NCBI GenBank assembly: GCA_027005175.1
Contig: JALTMC010000223.1
Coordinates: 6,996-16,624 of the forward strand
Reading direction: 5' to 3'
Source of the DNA: Myxococcales bacterium
GTDB lineage: Bacteria; Myxococcota_C; UBA6777
DNA: 9,629 bases
Both the position numbers and the translations under genes were made by a program. Within the stretch, counting starts at the first letter, position 1. Each line of letters opens with the position of its first letter. A model generated the notes under the pieces. The model was not told where the DNA came from and searched no databases. It saw only the letters and a program-made list of their open reading frames with translations. Shown piece by piece: positions 1-6,114 of this stretch.

Positions 1-54
1 CCCGACCTCTTTTCCTCTCCCGACTTCTTCACCTCTCCCGACCTCTTCACTCTC
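1..54. repeat. 18-bp tandem repeat inside the coding region, three units to the edge
   Basis: Three 18-bp units starting at 1, 19 and 37 share the pattern CCCGACYTCTTYNCCTCT with a few substitutions. On the minus strand they stay in frame and encode the hexapeptide [VE]K[RK]SGE. The array reaches base 1, so its true length is unknown. Confidence 0.75.
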
Positions 55-569
55 CTCCTGCTTCGTCGTTTCGATAGGTGGTCTTTTCTCGTGTCTTCTG
101 TCGTTGAAGCGTTTGCTTGTGGTGTCCTTGATAAGCCTGAGTCTTCTTGTTTGGGCAACGTCTCTTTTCGAGGAGTTCTTCTTGCCTCACGCAATGAGCG
201 TGTTGATTGTTGCTGTTGTTTTGAAGACCTTGGAGATTGTGCTGATCGTGCTGATCGTGCTGATCGTTTTGATCTTGCTTCTGGTTTTGCTGTTAGAAGA
301 GGCTTTAGCAAGTTCCACATTCGTGTTGCAGGTATGGTTTGCCATTGGTATTTTTGTTGTTGGAACCACTGCTCTACTTGGGAGTGTGCTTCCTGTAGGG
401 TGGGTGCTTGGGAGGCTTGCTCCAGAATGTTTTGGAAGGATTGCACAAAAGCACGGTCTGCAAGCAACTCCCGCAGTCGAGCAGTCCCTTCTTCTCTCAC
501 CACGCGCAAGCGATACCGAGTGAGAATATTTTCTGTATCCCACAAAGACAAGCTCAAAGATTTTTCCAT
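1..569 (-). CDS. Unrecognised protein with basic repetitive C-terminal region, 3' end beyond the left edge
   Basis: The reading frame is open from an ATG at 569 to the window edge, giving 189 complete codons, with no stop. The start is fixed: an in-frame TAA lies eight codons upstream and no other start codon intervenes. Residues 1 to about 95 look like a compact, mostly helical domain rich in Leu, Arg, Gln and Glu (begins MEKSLSLSLWDTENILTRYR; ends near RMWNLLKPLL). After that the protein becomes low complexity: an Arg-Ser-Ala repeat, a short Gln run, then Lys/Arg/Ser-rich sequence ending at the edge in a hexapeptide repeat of the type VKRSGE. No membrane segment and no known catalytic motif are visible. 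It lies 66 bp downstream of rlmN on the same strand and could be cotranscribed. I do not recognise the family. The opposite-strand frames are less convincing because their hydrophobic or Cys-rich stretches are just the complement of these repeats. Confidence 0.6.
   Translation of the reverse strand, partial: MEKSLSLSLWDTENILTRYRLRVVREEGTARLRELLADRAFVQSFQNILEQASQAPTLQEAHSQVEQWFQQQKYQWQTIPATRMWNLLKPLLTAKPEARSKRSARSARSAQSPRSSKQQQQSTRSLREARRTPRKETLPKQEDSGLSRTPQANASTTEDTRKDHLSKRRSRRRVKRSGEVKKSGEEKRS
239..274. repeat. 9-bp tandem repeat encoding Arg-Ser-Ala
   Basis: Three exact copies of GTGCTGATC (239-265) are followed by one imperfect copy (GTTTTGATC, 266-274). Read on the minus strand within the partial coding region they give RSK-RSA-RSA-RSA. 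The copy-perfect DNA suggests recent slippage. Confidence 0.8.
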
Positions 570-581
570 ATTTTTTTGAAG

Positions 582-611
582 ACTATAATTTTAAAGAAGT
601 CAGGATACCAA
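582..611 (-). promoter_or_regulatory. Weak candidate promoter for the left-edge gene
   Basis: On the minus strand TTGGTA (611-606) and TATAGT (587-582) are separated by 18 bp. Transcription would begin only a few bases before the ATG at 569, so the message would be nearly leaderless. That agrees with the absence of a Shine-Dalgarno sequence there. It could equally be a chance match in AT-rich spacer. Confidence 0.2.
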
Positions 612-635
612 TGTATGGACAAGTGGGGCTGTTTG

Positions 636-1808
636 TCAATTCCTACGGCGTCTGTGATGTGGAGTCCTTGGGGGGGCTGGCTTCGGAGCTGTGGAAGGAG
701 ATGTGGGGTTCTCGGAAGGGCCGTGGATGGCGAGCTGGCCACAAGCTGCATAGATGTCATCCCCTCGGGTGATACGACAGGTTGCTCGAATATGCTTCTC
801 CAAAAGCACGTCTCGAAATTGCTCAATGCTTTTGGGACTAGAGCGGGTGTATGTGGCACCAGGGTGCTCGTTGTAGGGGATCAGGTTGACCTTGGCTTGA
901 ATGGAGCGTGCCAGTTTCGCCAAACGCTGGGCGTCGAGTTTGCTGTCATTAATGCCTGCGATCAGTGTGTATTCCAATGTGATGGGGAGGCGGTGAGTTG
1001 GAGTAAGATCACAATACTTTTGCAGTGTCTCAAACAAGGTTTTGAGTGGATATCGCTGGTTGATCGGCATTAAATCATCGCGTTGCTCATCCGTGGTGGC
1101 GTGGAGTGATATCGCCAAACGCACAGGGAACTGTTGGCCCATTTTTAAGATCTGTGGACACAAACCTGCTGTGGATACGGTCAGGCGGCGTCGGCCTAGA
1201 TGTAAGCCTCTATGGTCCATCAAGACAGAGAGAGTCTTCATCAGGTTGTCGAAGTTTATCAGGGGTTCTCCCATACCCATGAAGACAACATTGGTGATCT
1301 TTCGTTCGGCTTCAGGGAGCAATCTGGCTGTTTCGAGCACTTGGGCGATGTATTCACCCAAGGTCAGGTTCCGACCGGGGCCGAGGCTTGCAGTATAGCA
1401 AAATTTGCATGCAAGAGCACATCCCACTTGGGAAGAGACACACAAGGTATTGCGTTTCTCTTCAGGAATCAGAACGGTTTCGATGAGCATATCATCGTGC
1501 AACCGAAACAAAAACTTGCGAGTTCCATCAGCAGACTCTGCTACACTTTCTGTGCGGAGTGTACCCACAGAGGCTTCGTTTTGAAGGCGTAGGCGAAAAG
1601 CTTTGGGCAAGTCTGTCATTTGCATGACATCGGTTTCAAGCTCTTGGTATATCCAACGAAATAACTGGCGGACTCGATACTTTGGCTGCTCCATCGAGAT
1701 GCAAAGGTCTTCCATCTCATTCCAGGTGTAGTTGAGCAGATCGATGGGAGGCGTGTTTTCTGAGTTGGATCGAGCCAACGGCGAGGTGGGTGATGATGTG
1801 GATGACAT
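636..1808 (-). CDS. rlmN: RlmN, dual-specificity 23S rRNA (A2503)/tRNA (A37) C2-methyltransferase
   Basis: This 390-residue radical SAM enzyme methylates C2 of A2503 in 23S rRNA and, in many bacteria, A37 of some tRNAs, in the cytoplasm. The radical SAM cluster motif CALACKFC supplies C130, C134 and C137, preceded by C123 in TLCVSSQVGC. C356 in DDIYAACGQL matches the methyl-carrying cysteine of the family (E. coli C355), and C123 matches E. coli C118. GMGEPL (178-183) is the SAM-binding glycine motif, and RLTVSTAGL, ISLHA and LEYTLIAGIND are also typical. The start at 1808 is chosen because AGGAG lies 8 bases upstream; an in-frame start 30 codons earlier has no such support. The last 28 or so residues, after the family core, form a Pro/Ser/Thr then His/Arg-rich tail ending in RRRRN, which is not part of the usual fold. 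It is divergent from udk. Confidence 0.96.
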   Translation of the reverse strand: MSSTSSPTSPLARSNSENTPPIDLLNYTWNEMEDLCISMEQPKYRVRQLFRWIYQELETDVMQMTDLPKAFRLRLQNEASVGTLRTESVAESADGTRKFLFRLHDDMLIETVLIPEEKRNTLCVSSQVGCALACKFCYTASLGPGRNLTLGEYIAQVLETARLLPEAERKITNVVFMGMGEPLINFDNLMKTLSVLMDHRGLHLGRRRLTVSTAGLCPQILKMGQQFPVRLAISLHATTDEQRDDLMPINQRYPLKTLFETLQKYCDLTPTHRLPITLEYTLIAGINDSKLDAQRLAKLARSIQAKVNLIPYNEHPGATYTRSSPKSIEQFRDVLLEKHIRATCRITRGDDIYAACGQLAIHGPSENPTSPSTAPKPAPPRTPHHRRRRN

Positions 1809-1816
1809 GATGCTCT

Positions 1817-1821
1817 CTCCT
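1817..1821 (-). promoter_or_regulatory. Shine-Dalgarno sequence of rlmN
   Basis: AGGAG on the minus strand sits 8 bases before the ATG at 1808. It decides the start against the longer frame beginning at 1898. Confidence 0.75.
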
Positions 1822-1844
1822 GAAGGAAATCTGTAACAAACCTC

Positions 1845-1874
1845 AGCATAACGGATCCAAGGTACTCTTGACAA
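1845..1874 (-). promoter_or_regulatory. Candidate sigma-70-type promoter of rlmN
   Basis: On the minus strand TTGTCA (1874-1869, five of six consensus bases) is followed after 17 to 18 bp by TTATGC/TATGCT (1851-1845). The predicted start near 1838 gives a leader of about 30 bases containing the Shine-Dalgarno sequence. On the plus strand the same seven bases read TTGACA, a perfect -35 for udk, but no good -10 follows at the right distance. Confidence 0.4.
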
Positions 1875-1959
1875 TGTGGCTTGAGTCGGGTAAGCCACGG
1901 CCCATAGGCGTGTTGAGAATTCTTGACGTGCTGTTCTCTTCTCTTGGTGGGGTGACGTT

Positions 1960-2592
1960 ATGCATACGCTCGTGATTGGAATTGCTGGTGGTACAGGGTC
2001 GGGGAAAACGACAGTGGCTCGGAAGATCGCCGAGCACTTCCAACCTGACGAGGTGGTCTTAATTGATCAAGACTCTTATTACAAGGACCTTTCTGAGCTG
2101 CCCTTTGAAGAACGCAAGCTCGTCAACTATGATCATCCCGATGCTTTTGATCAAGACTTGTTGGTGGAACAAATCCAAAAGCTGTGCCGTGGGGAGGCGA
2201 TCGAAAAGCCCGTGTATTCCTATTCTTTGCATTGTCGTACAGAAGAGACCACACGGATTGAGCCTGCCCCCATCATTTTGCTCGAAGGCATTCTCGTGTT
2301 AGATTCGAAAAAATCACGCGAACAGATGGATATCAAATTGTTTGTGGACACAGAGGATGATATTCGCTTGATGCGTCGTTTGCGCCGTGATATCAATGAA
2401 CGAGGCCGCGATCTCAACAACTGTTTTGAGCAGTATGAGACAACCGTAAGGCCCATGCATCTGATCTTTGTATCCCCTTCCAAGCGGTATGCCGATGTTG
2501 TCATTCCCCGTGGAGGAAAGAATGATGTCGCGATTGAGATGGTCGTGGCACGTATTCAGGCTCGCCTTCGACAAATCGGAAATATAAGGTAG
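1960..2592 (+). CDS. udk: Uridine kinase (uridine/cytidine monophosphokinase)
   Basis: Uridine kinase phosphorylates uridine and cytidine with ATP or GTP to UMP and CMP in pyrimidine salvage in the cytoplasm. The 210 residues match the usual length of bacterial Udk. Visible motifs in order: P-loop GGTGSGKTT (10-18); IDQDSYYKDL (35-44) with the conserved Asp and Tyr of the nucleoside site; NYDHPDAFD (56-64); YSYSLHCRTEET (86-97); LLEGILVL (107-114); the Arg-rich lid segment RLMRRLRRDINERGRD (136-151); and PSKRYADVVIPRGG (173-186). The ATG at 1960 is preceded by the G-rich stretch GGTGGGGTG rather than a canonical Shine-Dalgarno. The gene is divergent from rlmN with 151 bp between the starts. 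Its last codons and TAG stop form the first unit of an 18-bp tandem array that continues downstream. Confidence 0.97.
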   Translation: MHTLVIGIAGGTGSGKTTVARKIAEHFQPDEVVLIDQDSYYKDLSELPFEERKLVNYDHPDAFDQDLLVEQIQKLCRGEAIEKPVYSYSLHCRTEETTRIEPAPIILLEGILVLDSKKSREQMDIKLFVDTEDDIRLMRRLRRDINERGRDLNNCFEQYETTVRPMHLIFVSPSKRYADVVIPRGGKNDVAIEMVVARIQARLRQIGNIR

Positions 2593-2738
2593 CCCGGAAA
2601 GGTAAGGTGGCCCGGAAAGATAAGGTGGCCCGGAAAGATAAGGTGGCCCGGAAAGATAAGGTGGCCCGGAAAGATAAGGTAGCCCGGAAAGATAAGGTAG
2701 CCCGGAAAGATAAGGTAGCCCGGAAAGATAAGGTAGCC
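2577..2738. repeat. Nine-unit 18-bp tandem array beginning inside the 3' end of udk
   Basis: Exactly nine 18-bp units, 162 bp in all, have the consensus CGGAAAGATAAGGTRGCC. Unit 1 (2577-2594) holds the last codons and stop of udk (read CGGAAATATAAGGTAGCC); unit 2 has GG in place of GA; the later units are nearly identical. The polymorphic base lies in the udk frame: units read TAG, then four TGG, then four TAG. Suppression or mutation of the real stop would therefore add 29 residues of a WPGKIR-type hexapeptide before the next TAG at 2680-2682. There are no spacers, so this is not a CRISPR array. The near-identity of units suggests recent slippage and probable copy-number variation between strains. 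Confidence 0.92.
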
Positions 2739-2773
2739 GTCGCCATCGAATAAGCTGGAGACTTGCTTTTGGT

Positions 2774-2842
2774 CGGCTTACTTTCGAGCCATGAGACGGC
2801 TTACCTTCGAGCCATGAGACGGCTTACCTTCGAGCCATCGGA
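2774..2842. repeat. 23-bp tandem repeat, three units
   Basis: Three adjacent 23-bp units start at 2774, 2797 and 2820, each beginning CGGCTTAC and containing TTCGAGCCAT. The first differs from the second by one base (ACTTTC against ACCTTC), and the third ends in CGGA instead of GAGA. The third unit runs into a segment, CCTTCGAGCCATCGGAAC, that resembles the codons near the end of udk. Confidence 0.85.
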
Positions 2843-2859
2843 ACATAGGGAGAAGAGTT

Positions 2860-2950
2860 AGGCTCACCTTTGACAAATTGGAGAATAAGGTAGTCGTTGT
2901 TACCGGATAAGTCAGAAACTAGCCTTCGAGCAATCGGAAAACAAGGAGAA
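2860..2950. repeat. Degenerate second copy of the udk 3' end and its downstream region
   Basis: Bases 2860-2893 match 2558-2592, the end of udk including its stop, at about 30 of 35 positions with one single-base gap. The following bases 2894-2922 resemble 2739-2764, and 2923-2950 (CCTTCGAGCAATCGGAAA and on) resemble 2827-2853. The block thus repeats in compact form the order seen at 2558-2855, but lacks the 18-bp and 23-bp arrays. Together with those arrays it accounts for most of the 363 bp between udk and kbl. No gene was seen there on either strand. Confidence 0.7.
2943..2948 (+). promoter_or_regulatory. Shine-Dalgarno sequence of kbl, carried in repeat-derived DNA
   Basis: AAGGAG lies 7 bases before the kbl ATG and fixes that start. 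It coincides with the 3' end of the last degenerate udk-like copy (2923-2950), where the sister copies read AAGGTAG or GGGAG, so the ribosome binding site appears to be part of the duplicated sequence. Confidence 0.75.
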
Positions 2951-2955
2951 CAATC

Positions 2956-4149
2956 ATGCATGGTTCGCTCAAACCGATCTTGGATCGGCAGATGGAAGAG
3001 ATCAAAGAGGCCGGAACTTACAAAGCTGAGCGGATTATCCGTACGCCACAGTCTGCGACCATCCAGGTGGAGGGGCGTGACAACAGTGTTCTGAACTTCT
3101 GTGCCAACAATTATCTTGGATTGAGTTCACATCCCGATGTGATTGCGGCAGCTCATGAGGCTCTTGATACACACGGATTTGGCTTGAGTTCTGTTCGTTT
3201 TATTTGTGGTACTCAGGATATCCACAAAGAGTTGGAGCAAAAGCTAGCAACGTTTCATCAAACCGATGATGCTATTTTGTACACAAGCTGTTTTGACGCC
3301 AACGGTGGTCTGTTTGAAACGATCCTAACTAAAGAAGATGCGATCATCAGTGACTCTCTTAATCACGCGTCGATCATCGATGGGGTGCGTTTGTGCAAAG
3401 CACAGCGATTCCGCTATCGCAACGCTGATATGGCAGATCTGGAAGAAAAGCTTAAAGAGTCCCAGAGTGCTCGGGTTCGACTGATCGCAACGGACGGTGT
3501 TTTCAGCATGGATGGAACTATCGCGCCACTGAAAGAGATCTGTGATTTGGCCGACAGATACAATGCGATGGTTATGGTGGATGACTCTCATTCGACAGGC
3601 TTTGTGGGGGCAACGGGTCGTGGCACTCCCGAGTATTGCGACGTGATGTCACGGATTGACATTCTCACCTCGACCCTTGGTAAAGCCTTGGGTGGTGCTT
3701 CGGGTGGTTACACCACAGGACGTCAAGAAATTATCGATATGTTGCGTCAAAAGTCTCGACCTTATTTGTTCTCCAATACTCTCGCCCCCATGATCGTTAA
3801 AGCTGCGATCAAAGTGTTGGATGTCTTGTCTGCTTCCACTGCACTTCGGGATCGACTCGAAGAGAATACTATGCATTTTCGCAAGCGATTGACCGAGGCT
3901 GGGTTTAATATCAAAGCCGGTGACCATCCGATCGTACCCATTATGCTTGGCGATGCTCGTCTTGCTACCGAGTTTGCAGATGAGATGCTCGAACGCGGTA
4001 TTTATGTGATCGGCTTCAGCTTCCCTGTTGTACCTCGTGGAGAAGCTCGCATTCGAGTGCAATTGTCGGCAGGTCATTCGATGGAGCAGATCGATCGCGC
4101 TGTCGATGCTTTCATCGAAGTGGGTCGAAGCAAAGGTGTGATTCAGTAA
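2956..4149 (+). CDS. kbl: Glycine C-acetyltransferase (2-amino-3-ketobutyrate CoA ligase)
   Basis: This PLP enzyme cleaves 2-amino-3-ketobutyrate with CoA to glycine and acetyl-CoA, the second step of threonine degradation. At 397 residues it has the usual family length. The N-terminus [20 protein letters not shown] is characteristic of Kbl rather than of the related AONS or ALAS enzymes. Visible motifs: [14 protein letters not shown] (47-60), [20 protein letters not shown] (74-93, part quoted), [12 protein letters not shown] (132-143) with H137, [10 protein letters not shown] (178-187), [11 protein letters not shown] (208-218) with the PLP-contacting D209 and H212, and [14 protein letters not shown] (239-252) in which K243 forms the Schiff base (E. 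coli K244). AAGGAG 7 bases upstream supports the ATG. Threonine dehydrogenase, its usual partner, is not in the window. It leads the kbl-fahA-maiA run, 34 bp before the next gene. Confidence 0.96.
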   Translation: MHGSLKPILDRQMEEIKEAGTYKAERIIRTPQSATIQVEGRDNSVLNFCANNYLGLSSHPDVIAAAHEALDTHGFGLSSVRFICGTQDIHKELEQKLATFHQTDDAILYTSCFDANGGLFETILTKEDAIISDSLNHASIIDGVRLCKAQRFRYRNADMADLEEKLKESQSARVRLIATDGVFSMDGTIAPLKEICDLADRYNAMVMVDDSHSTGFVGATGRGTPEYCDVMSRIDILTSTLGKALGGASGGYTTGRQEIIDMLRQKSRPYLFSNTLAPMIVKAAIKVLDVLSASTALRDRLEENTMHFRKRLTEAGFNIKAGDHPIVPIMLGDARLATEFADEMLERGIYVIGFSFPVVPRGEARIRVQLSAGHSMEQIDRAVDAFIEVGRSKGVIQ

Positions 4150-4183
4150 TTTCTCCAAACGCAGAACAAAAAGAGGTTTTTTT

Positions 4184-5167
4184 ATGAAATTTGCAACATG
4201 GAATGATGGCTCTCGTGATGGTCAGTTGTTGGTGGTGAGTCGAGATGGTCAACGTGCCGTGAAAGCCACAGACATCGCACCGACTTTGCAAGCCGCGCTG
4301 GAGCAATGGGACGATATTGTTGTTGCATTGCAAGAGCGGTATGATGCGCTGAATCAGGGGAAGTTAACGGATGCTTTCGATGTGGATGTTGAGAAATTGT
4401 ATGCACCACTCCCTCGGGCATACCAGTGGTTGGATGGTTCAGCTTTTCTGAATCATGTGGAGTTGGTCCGAAAAGCGCGAGGTGCTGAGGTGCCTGCGTC
4501 TTTCTACAACGATCCATTGATGTACCAAGGCGGATCGGACACCTTCTTGGGGCCTGTCCAAGATATCGTTCACAAAACAGAAGACTGGGGTATCGACTTT
4601 GAAGGCGAAATCGCTATCGTTACCGGCGATGTGCCTTACCAAACAAAGGAGGCAGAGGCAGCCCCCCATGTGCGTTTAATTATGTTGGTGAATGATGTGT
4701 CTTTGCGGGCTCTCATTCCCAGCGAGCTGGCGAAGAGCTTTGGGTTTGTGGTCTCCAAACCTCCGACGGCCTTCTCTCCTTTTGCCGTTACTCCCGATGA
4801 GTTGGGGGATTCTTGGAAGGATGGTAAAGTTTGGTTGCCCCTCGAAGTTCACTACAACAACGAACTCTTTGGCAATCCCGATGCCGGTCCGGAGATGGTA
4901 TTTTCCTTTCATCGGTTGATAGAGCATATCTGTCAGACACGGCCCTTGGGGGCAGGGACGATCATCGGTTCAGGCACGATCTCCAACAAAGACCGAGCCA
5001 AAGGAAGCTGCTGCTTGGCAGAGCGACGCATGATTGAAAAAATTGAAGAAGGAGAATTCAAAACCCCCTTCATGAAGTTTGGCGATCAGGTGCGAATTGA
5101 AATGAAAAAAGATGGACAATCGATCTTTGGTGCTATCGAGCAAAAAGTCGTACCCTGGAAAGGTTGA
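4184..5167 (+). CDS. Fumarylacetoacetate hydrolase family protein, probable fumarylacetoacetase
   Basis: The likely reaction is hydrolysis of fumarylacetoacetate to fumarate and acetoacetate, the last step of tyrosine and homogentisate breakdown. The 327-residue protein has an N-terminal region (1 to about 75) followed by the FAH fold. Candidate metal ligands are D110 in FYNDPLMYQGGSD, E140 and E142 in DFEGEIAIV, and D171 in LVNDVS, in the order and spacing known for the family. RPLGAGTIIGSGTISNKD (253-270) and the C-terminal GDQVRIEMKKDG are also typical. By simple counting from D110, the position of the catalytic His of mammalian FAH is Gly here; the bacterial MYQGGSD-type clade may work differently, so substrate is assigned mainly by context. 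GAGG seven bases before the ATG supports the start. maiA follows after 3 bp, which strongly favours the tyrosine-pathway role. Confidence 0.88.
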   Translation: MKFATWNDGSRDGQLLVVSRDGQRAVKATDIAPTLQAALEQWDDIVVALQERYDALNQGKLTDAFDVDVEKLYAPLPRAYQWLDGSAFLNHVELVRKARGAEVPASFYNDPLMYQGGSDTFLGPVQDIVHKTEDWGIDFEGEIAIVTGDVPYQTKEAEAAPHVRLIMLVNDVSLRALIPSELAKSFGFVVSKPPTAFSPFAVTPDELGDSWKDGKVWLPLEVHYNNELFGNPDAGPEMVFSFHRLIEHICQTRPLGAGTIIGSGTISNKDRAKGSCCLAERRMIEKIEEGEFKTPFMKFGDQVRIEMKKDGQSIFGAIEQKVVPWKG

Positions 5168-5170
5168 GCT

Positions 5171-5830
5171 ATGTTTCGGCTATACAGCTACTTTCGTTCG
5201 AGTTGTTCGTACCGTGTGCGTATTATGCTTGGGTACAAAGGGCTTGAATATACCTATATCCCCGTACATTTGCTTGAGGGGGGAGGGCAGCAATACAGCG
5301 ATGACTATCTCGCTCGCAATCCTGTTGGAGAACTTCCCACACTAGAGATCTTGGATGCCCAAGGTGAGATCCTCTCCACCATCAGCCAGTCTGTGGCGAT
5401 TCTTGAGTATCTTGAAGAGGCTCATCCCGAACCCTCTCTTATGCCCAGTGCTCTTCCAGAGCGGGCTAGAGTCCGGCAGATTGTTGAGATCGTAAACAGT
5501 TCGATTCAGCCGATTCAGAACCTCAAGGTGATGAAACGTTTGCAAGAACAATTCAAGGTCGAGCGGCCTGTTGCTCTAGAGTGGGCGAAATATTGGATCG
5601 AGCGAGGATTCCAGGGCCTTGAAAAACTTCTTCAAAAGACTGCTGGTGCTCACGCCTATGGTGACCAACTTTCTCTTGCGGACATCGTTATTGTGCCTCA
5701 AGAGTTCAACGCTCGTCGCTTCGGTATCGATATGAACCTCTTTCCGACCATCCAACGTGTCTGTCACACCGCCAACCAACTACCTGCTTTCGCAAACGCT
5801 GCACCAGCACAACAACCTGACGCTCCCTAA
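5171..5830 (+). CDS. maiA: Maleylacetoacetate isomerase (zeta-class glutathione S-transferase)
   Basis: MaiA uses glutathione to isomerise maleylacetoacetate to fumarylacetoacetate, the substrate of the enzyme encoded just upstream. The 219 residues match the usual length. The thioredoxin-like N-terminal domain carries the zeta-class signature SSCSYRVRI (10-19), with the catalytic Ser/Cys group, then NPVGELPTLE (50-59) with the cis-proline P56, and QSVAILEYLEE (73-83) for glutathione binding. The all-helical C-terminal domain has IQPIQNLKV (112-120) and GDQLSLADIVIVPQ (164-177). The ATG lies 3 bp after the preceding stop, so translation is probably coupled; GGAAAGG just upstream may serve as binding site. 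The last nine codons and stop fall inside the first copy of an 85-bp tandem duplication, and the C-terminal tail APAQQPDAP may owe its sequence to that repeat. Confidence 0.95.
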   Translation: MFRLYSYFRSSCSYRVRIMLGYKGLEYTYIPVHLLEGGGQQYSDDYLARNPVGELPTLEILDAQGEILSTISQSVAILEYLEEAHPEPSLMPSALPERARVRQIVEIVNSSIQPIQNLKVMKRLQEQFKVERPVALEWAKYWIERGFQGLEKLLQKTAGAHAYGDQLSLADIVIVPQEFNARRFGIDMNLFPTIQRVCHTANQLPAFANAAPAQQPDAP

Positions 5831-5974
5831 AAAGAAGAAAGCGGATGTGGTCGCTTGGGGGAATGCGGAAACATCCGTGTTTCTGTATCCAGCACAACAA
5901 CCCGACGTTCCCTAAAAAGAAGAAAGCGGGTGTGGTCGCTTGGGGAAGTGCGGAAACATCCGTGTTTCTGTGTC
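5805..5974. repeat. 85-bp direct tandem duplication that includes the maiA 3' end
   Basis: Copy A (5805-5889) and copy B (5890-5974) agree at 79 of 85 positions with no gaps. Copy A starts nine codons before the maiA stop and contains it; copy B repeats the codons and TAA downstream as untranslated sequence. The six differences are all transitions. A third copy is not present: similarity stops after CAG at 5975. Confidence 0.95.
5842..5968. terminator. Duplicated hairpins after maiA, possible weak terminator
   Basis: Each 85-bp copy holds a perfect 6-bp stem with a tetraloop, GAAACA-TCCG-TGTTTC (5868-5883 and 5953-5968). Copy A also holds a longer-range stem CGGATGT (5842-5848) with ACATCCG (5871-5877); copy B has CGGGTGT in the same place, so a G-U pair keeps that stem in RNA. 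The two folds share bases and exclude each other. No U-run follows, so a classical intrinsic terminator is not shown. The site lies where maiA and the kinase gene converge and something must end both transcripts. Confidence 0.3.
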
Positions 5975-6114
5975 CAGCCTGGCTGTGATGGTCTGCGTGA
6001 GGTTGAGGCTTGTCGTGGCAGAGAGCAGTGGTAGGGTCGAAACCTAGCTGGATGATTCACGAACGTTCTGCTACAGCTTGCAAACCCCCGATATCTACTT
6101 CGTCAGGCTTGTTT

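Noticed and set aside
104-523. Plus-strand frame encoding a very hydrophobic, membrane-like protein
   Set aside because: Its Leu/Ile/Val run is the complement of the 9-bp repeat that encodes Arg-Ser-Ala on the other strand. The minus-strand frame has a more protein-like N-terminal domain, runs open to the edge and sits head-to-tail with rlmN.
408-1073. Long plus-strand frame opposite the rlmN 3' end
   Set aside because: It is antisense to a clearly conserved RlmN core and its product shows no domain-like pattern.
1868-1896. Promoter for udk on the plus strand
   Set aside because: TTGACA is perfect but the hexamer at the right distance is TAAGCC, which fits -10 poorly. The same bases serve the rlmN strand better.
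2501-2746. Minus-strand frame with an ATLSFR hexapeptide repeat
   Set aside because: An 18-bp array is open in several frames by construction. This one overlaps the well-supported udk end and has no unique sequence of its own.
2577-2842. CRISPR array
   Set aside because: The 18-bp and 23-bp units are directly adjacent with no unique spacers, and no cas gene is nearby.
2870-2875. Perfect TTGACA as a -35 for kbl
   Set aside because: No acceptable -10 lies 16 to 18 bp downstream, and the hexamer arises from one C-to-T change in the copied udk end.
6023-6050. tRNA-like T-arm (TAGG-GTCGAAA-CCTA)
   Set aside because: No acceptor, D or anticodon arms can be placed around it, and the segment is better explained as a decayed copy of the kinase stop region.
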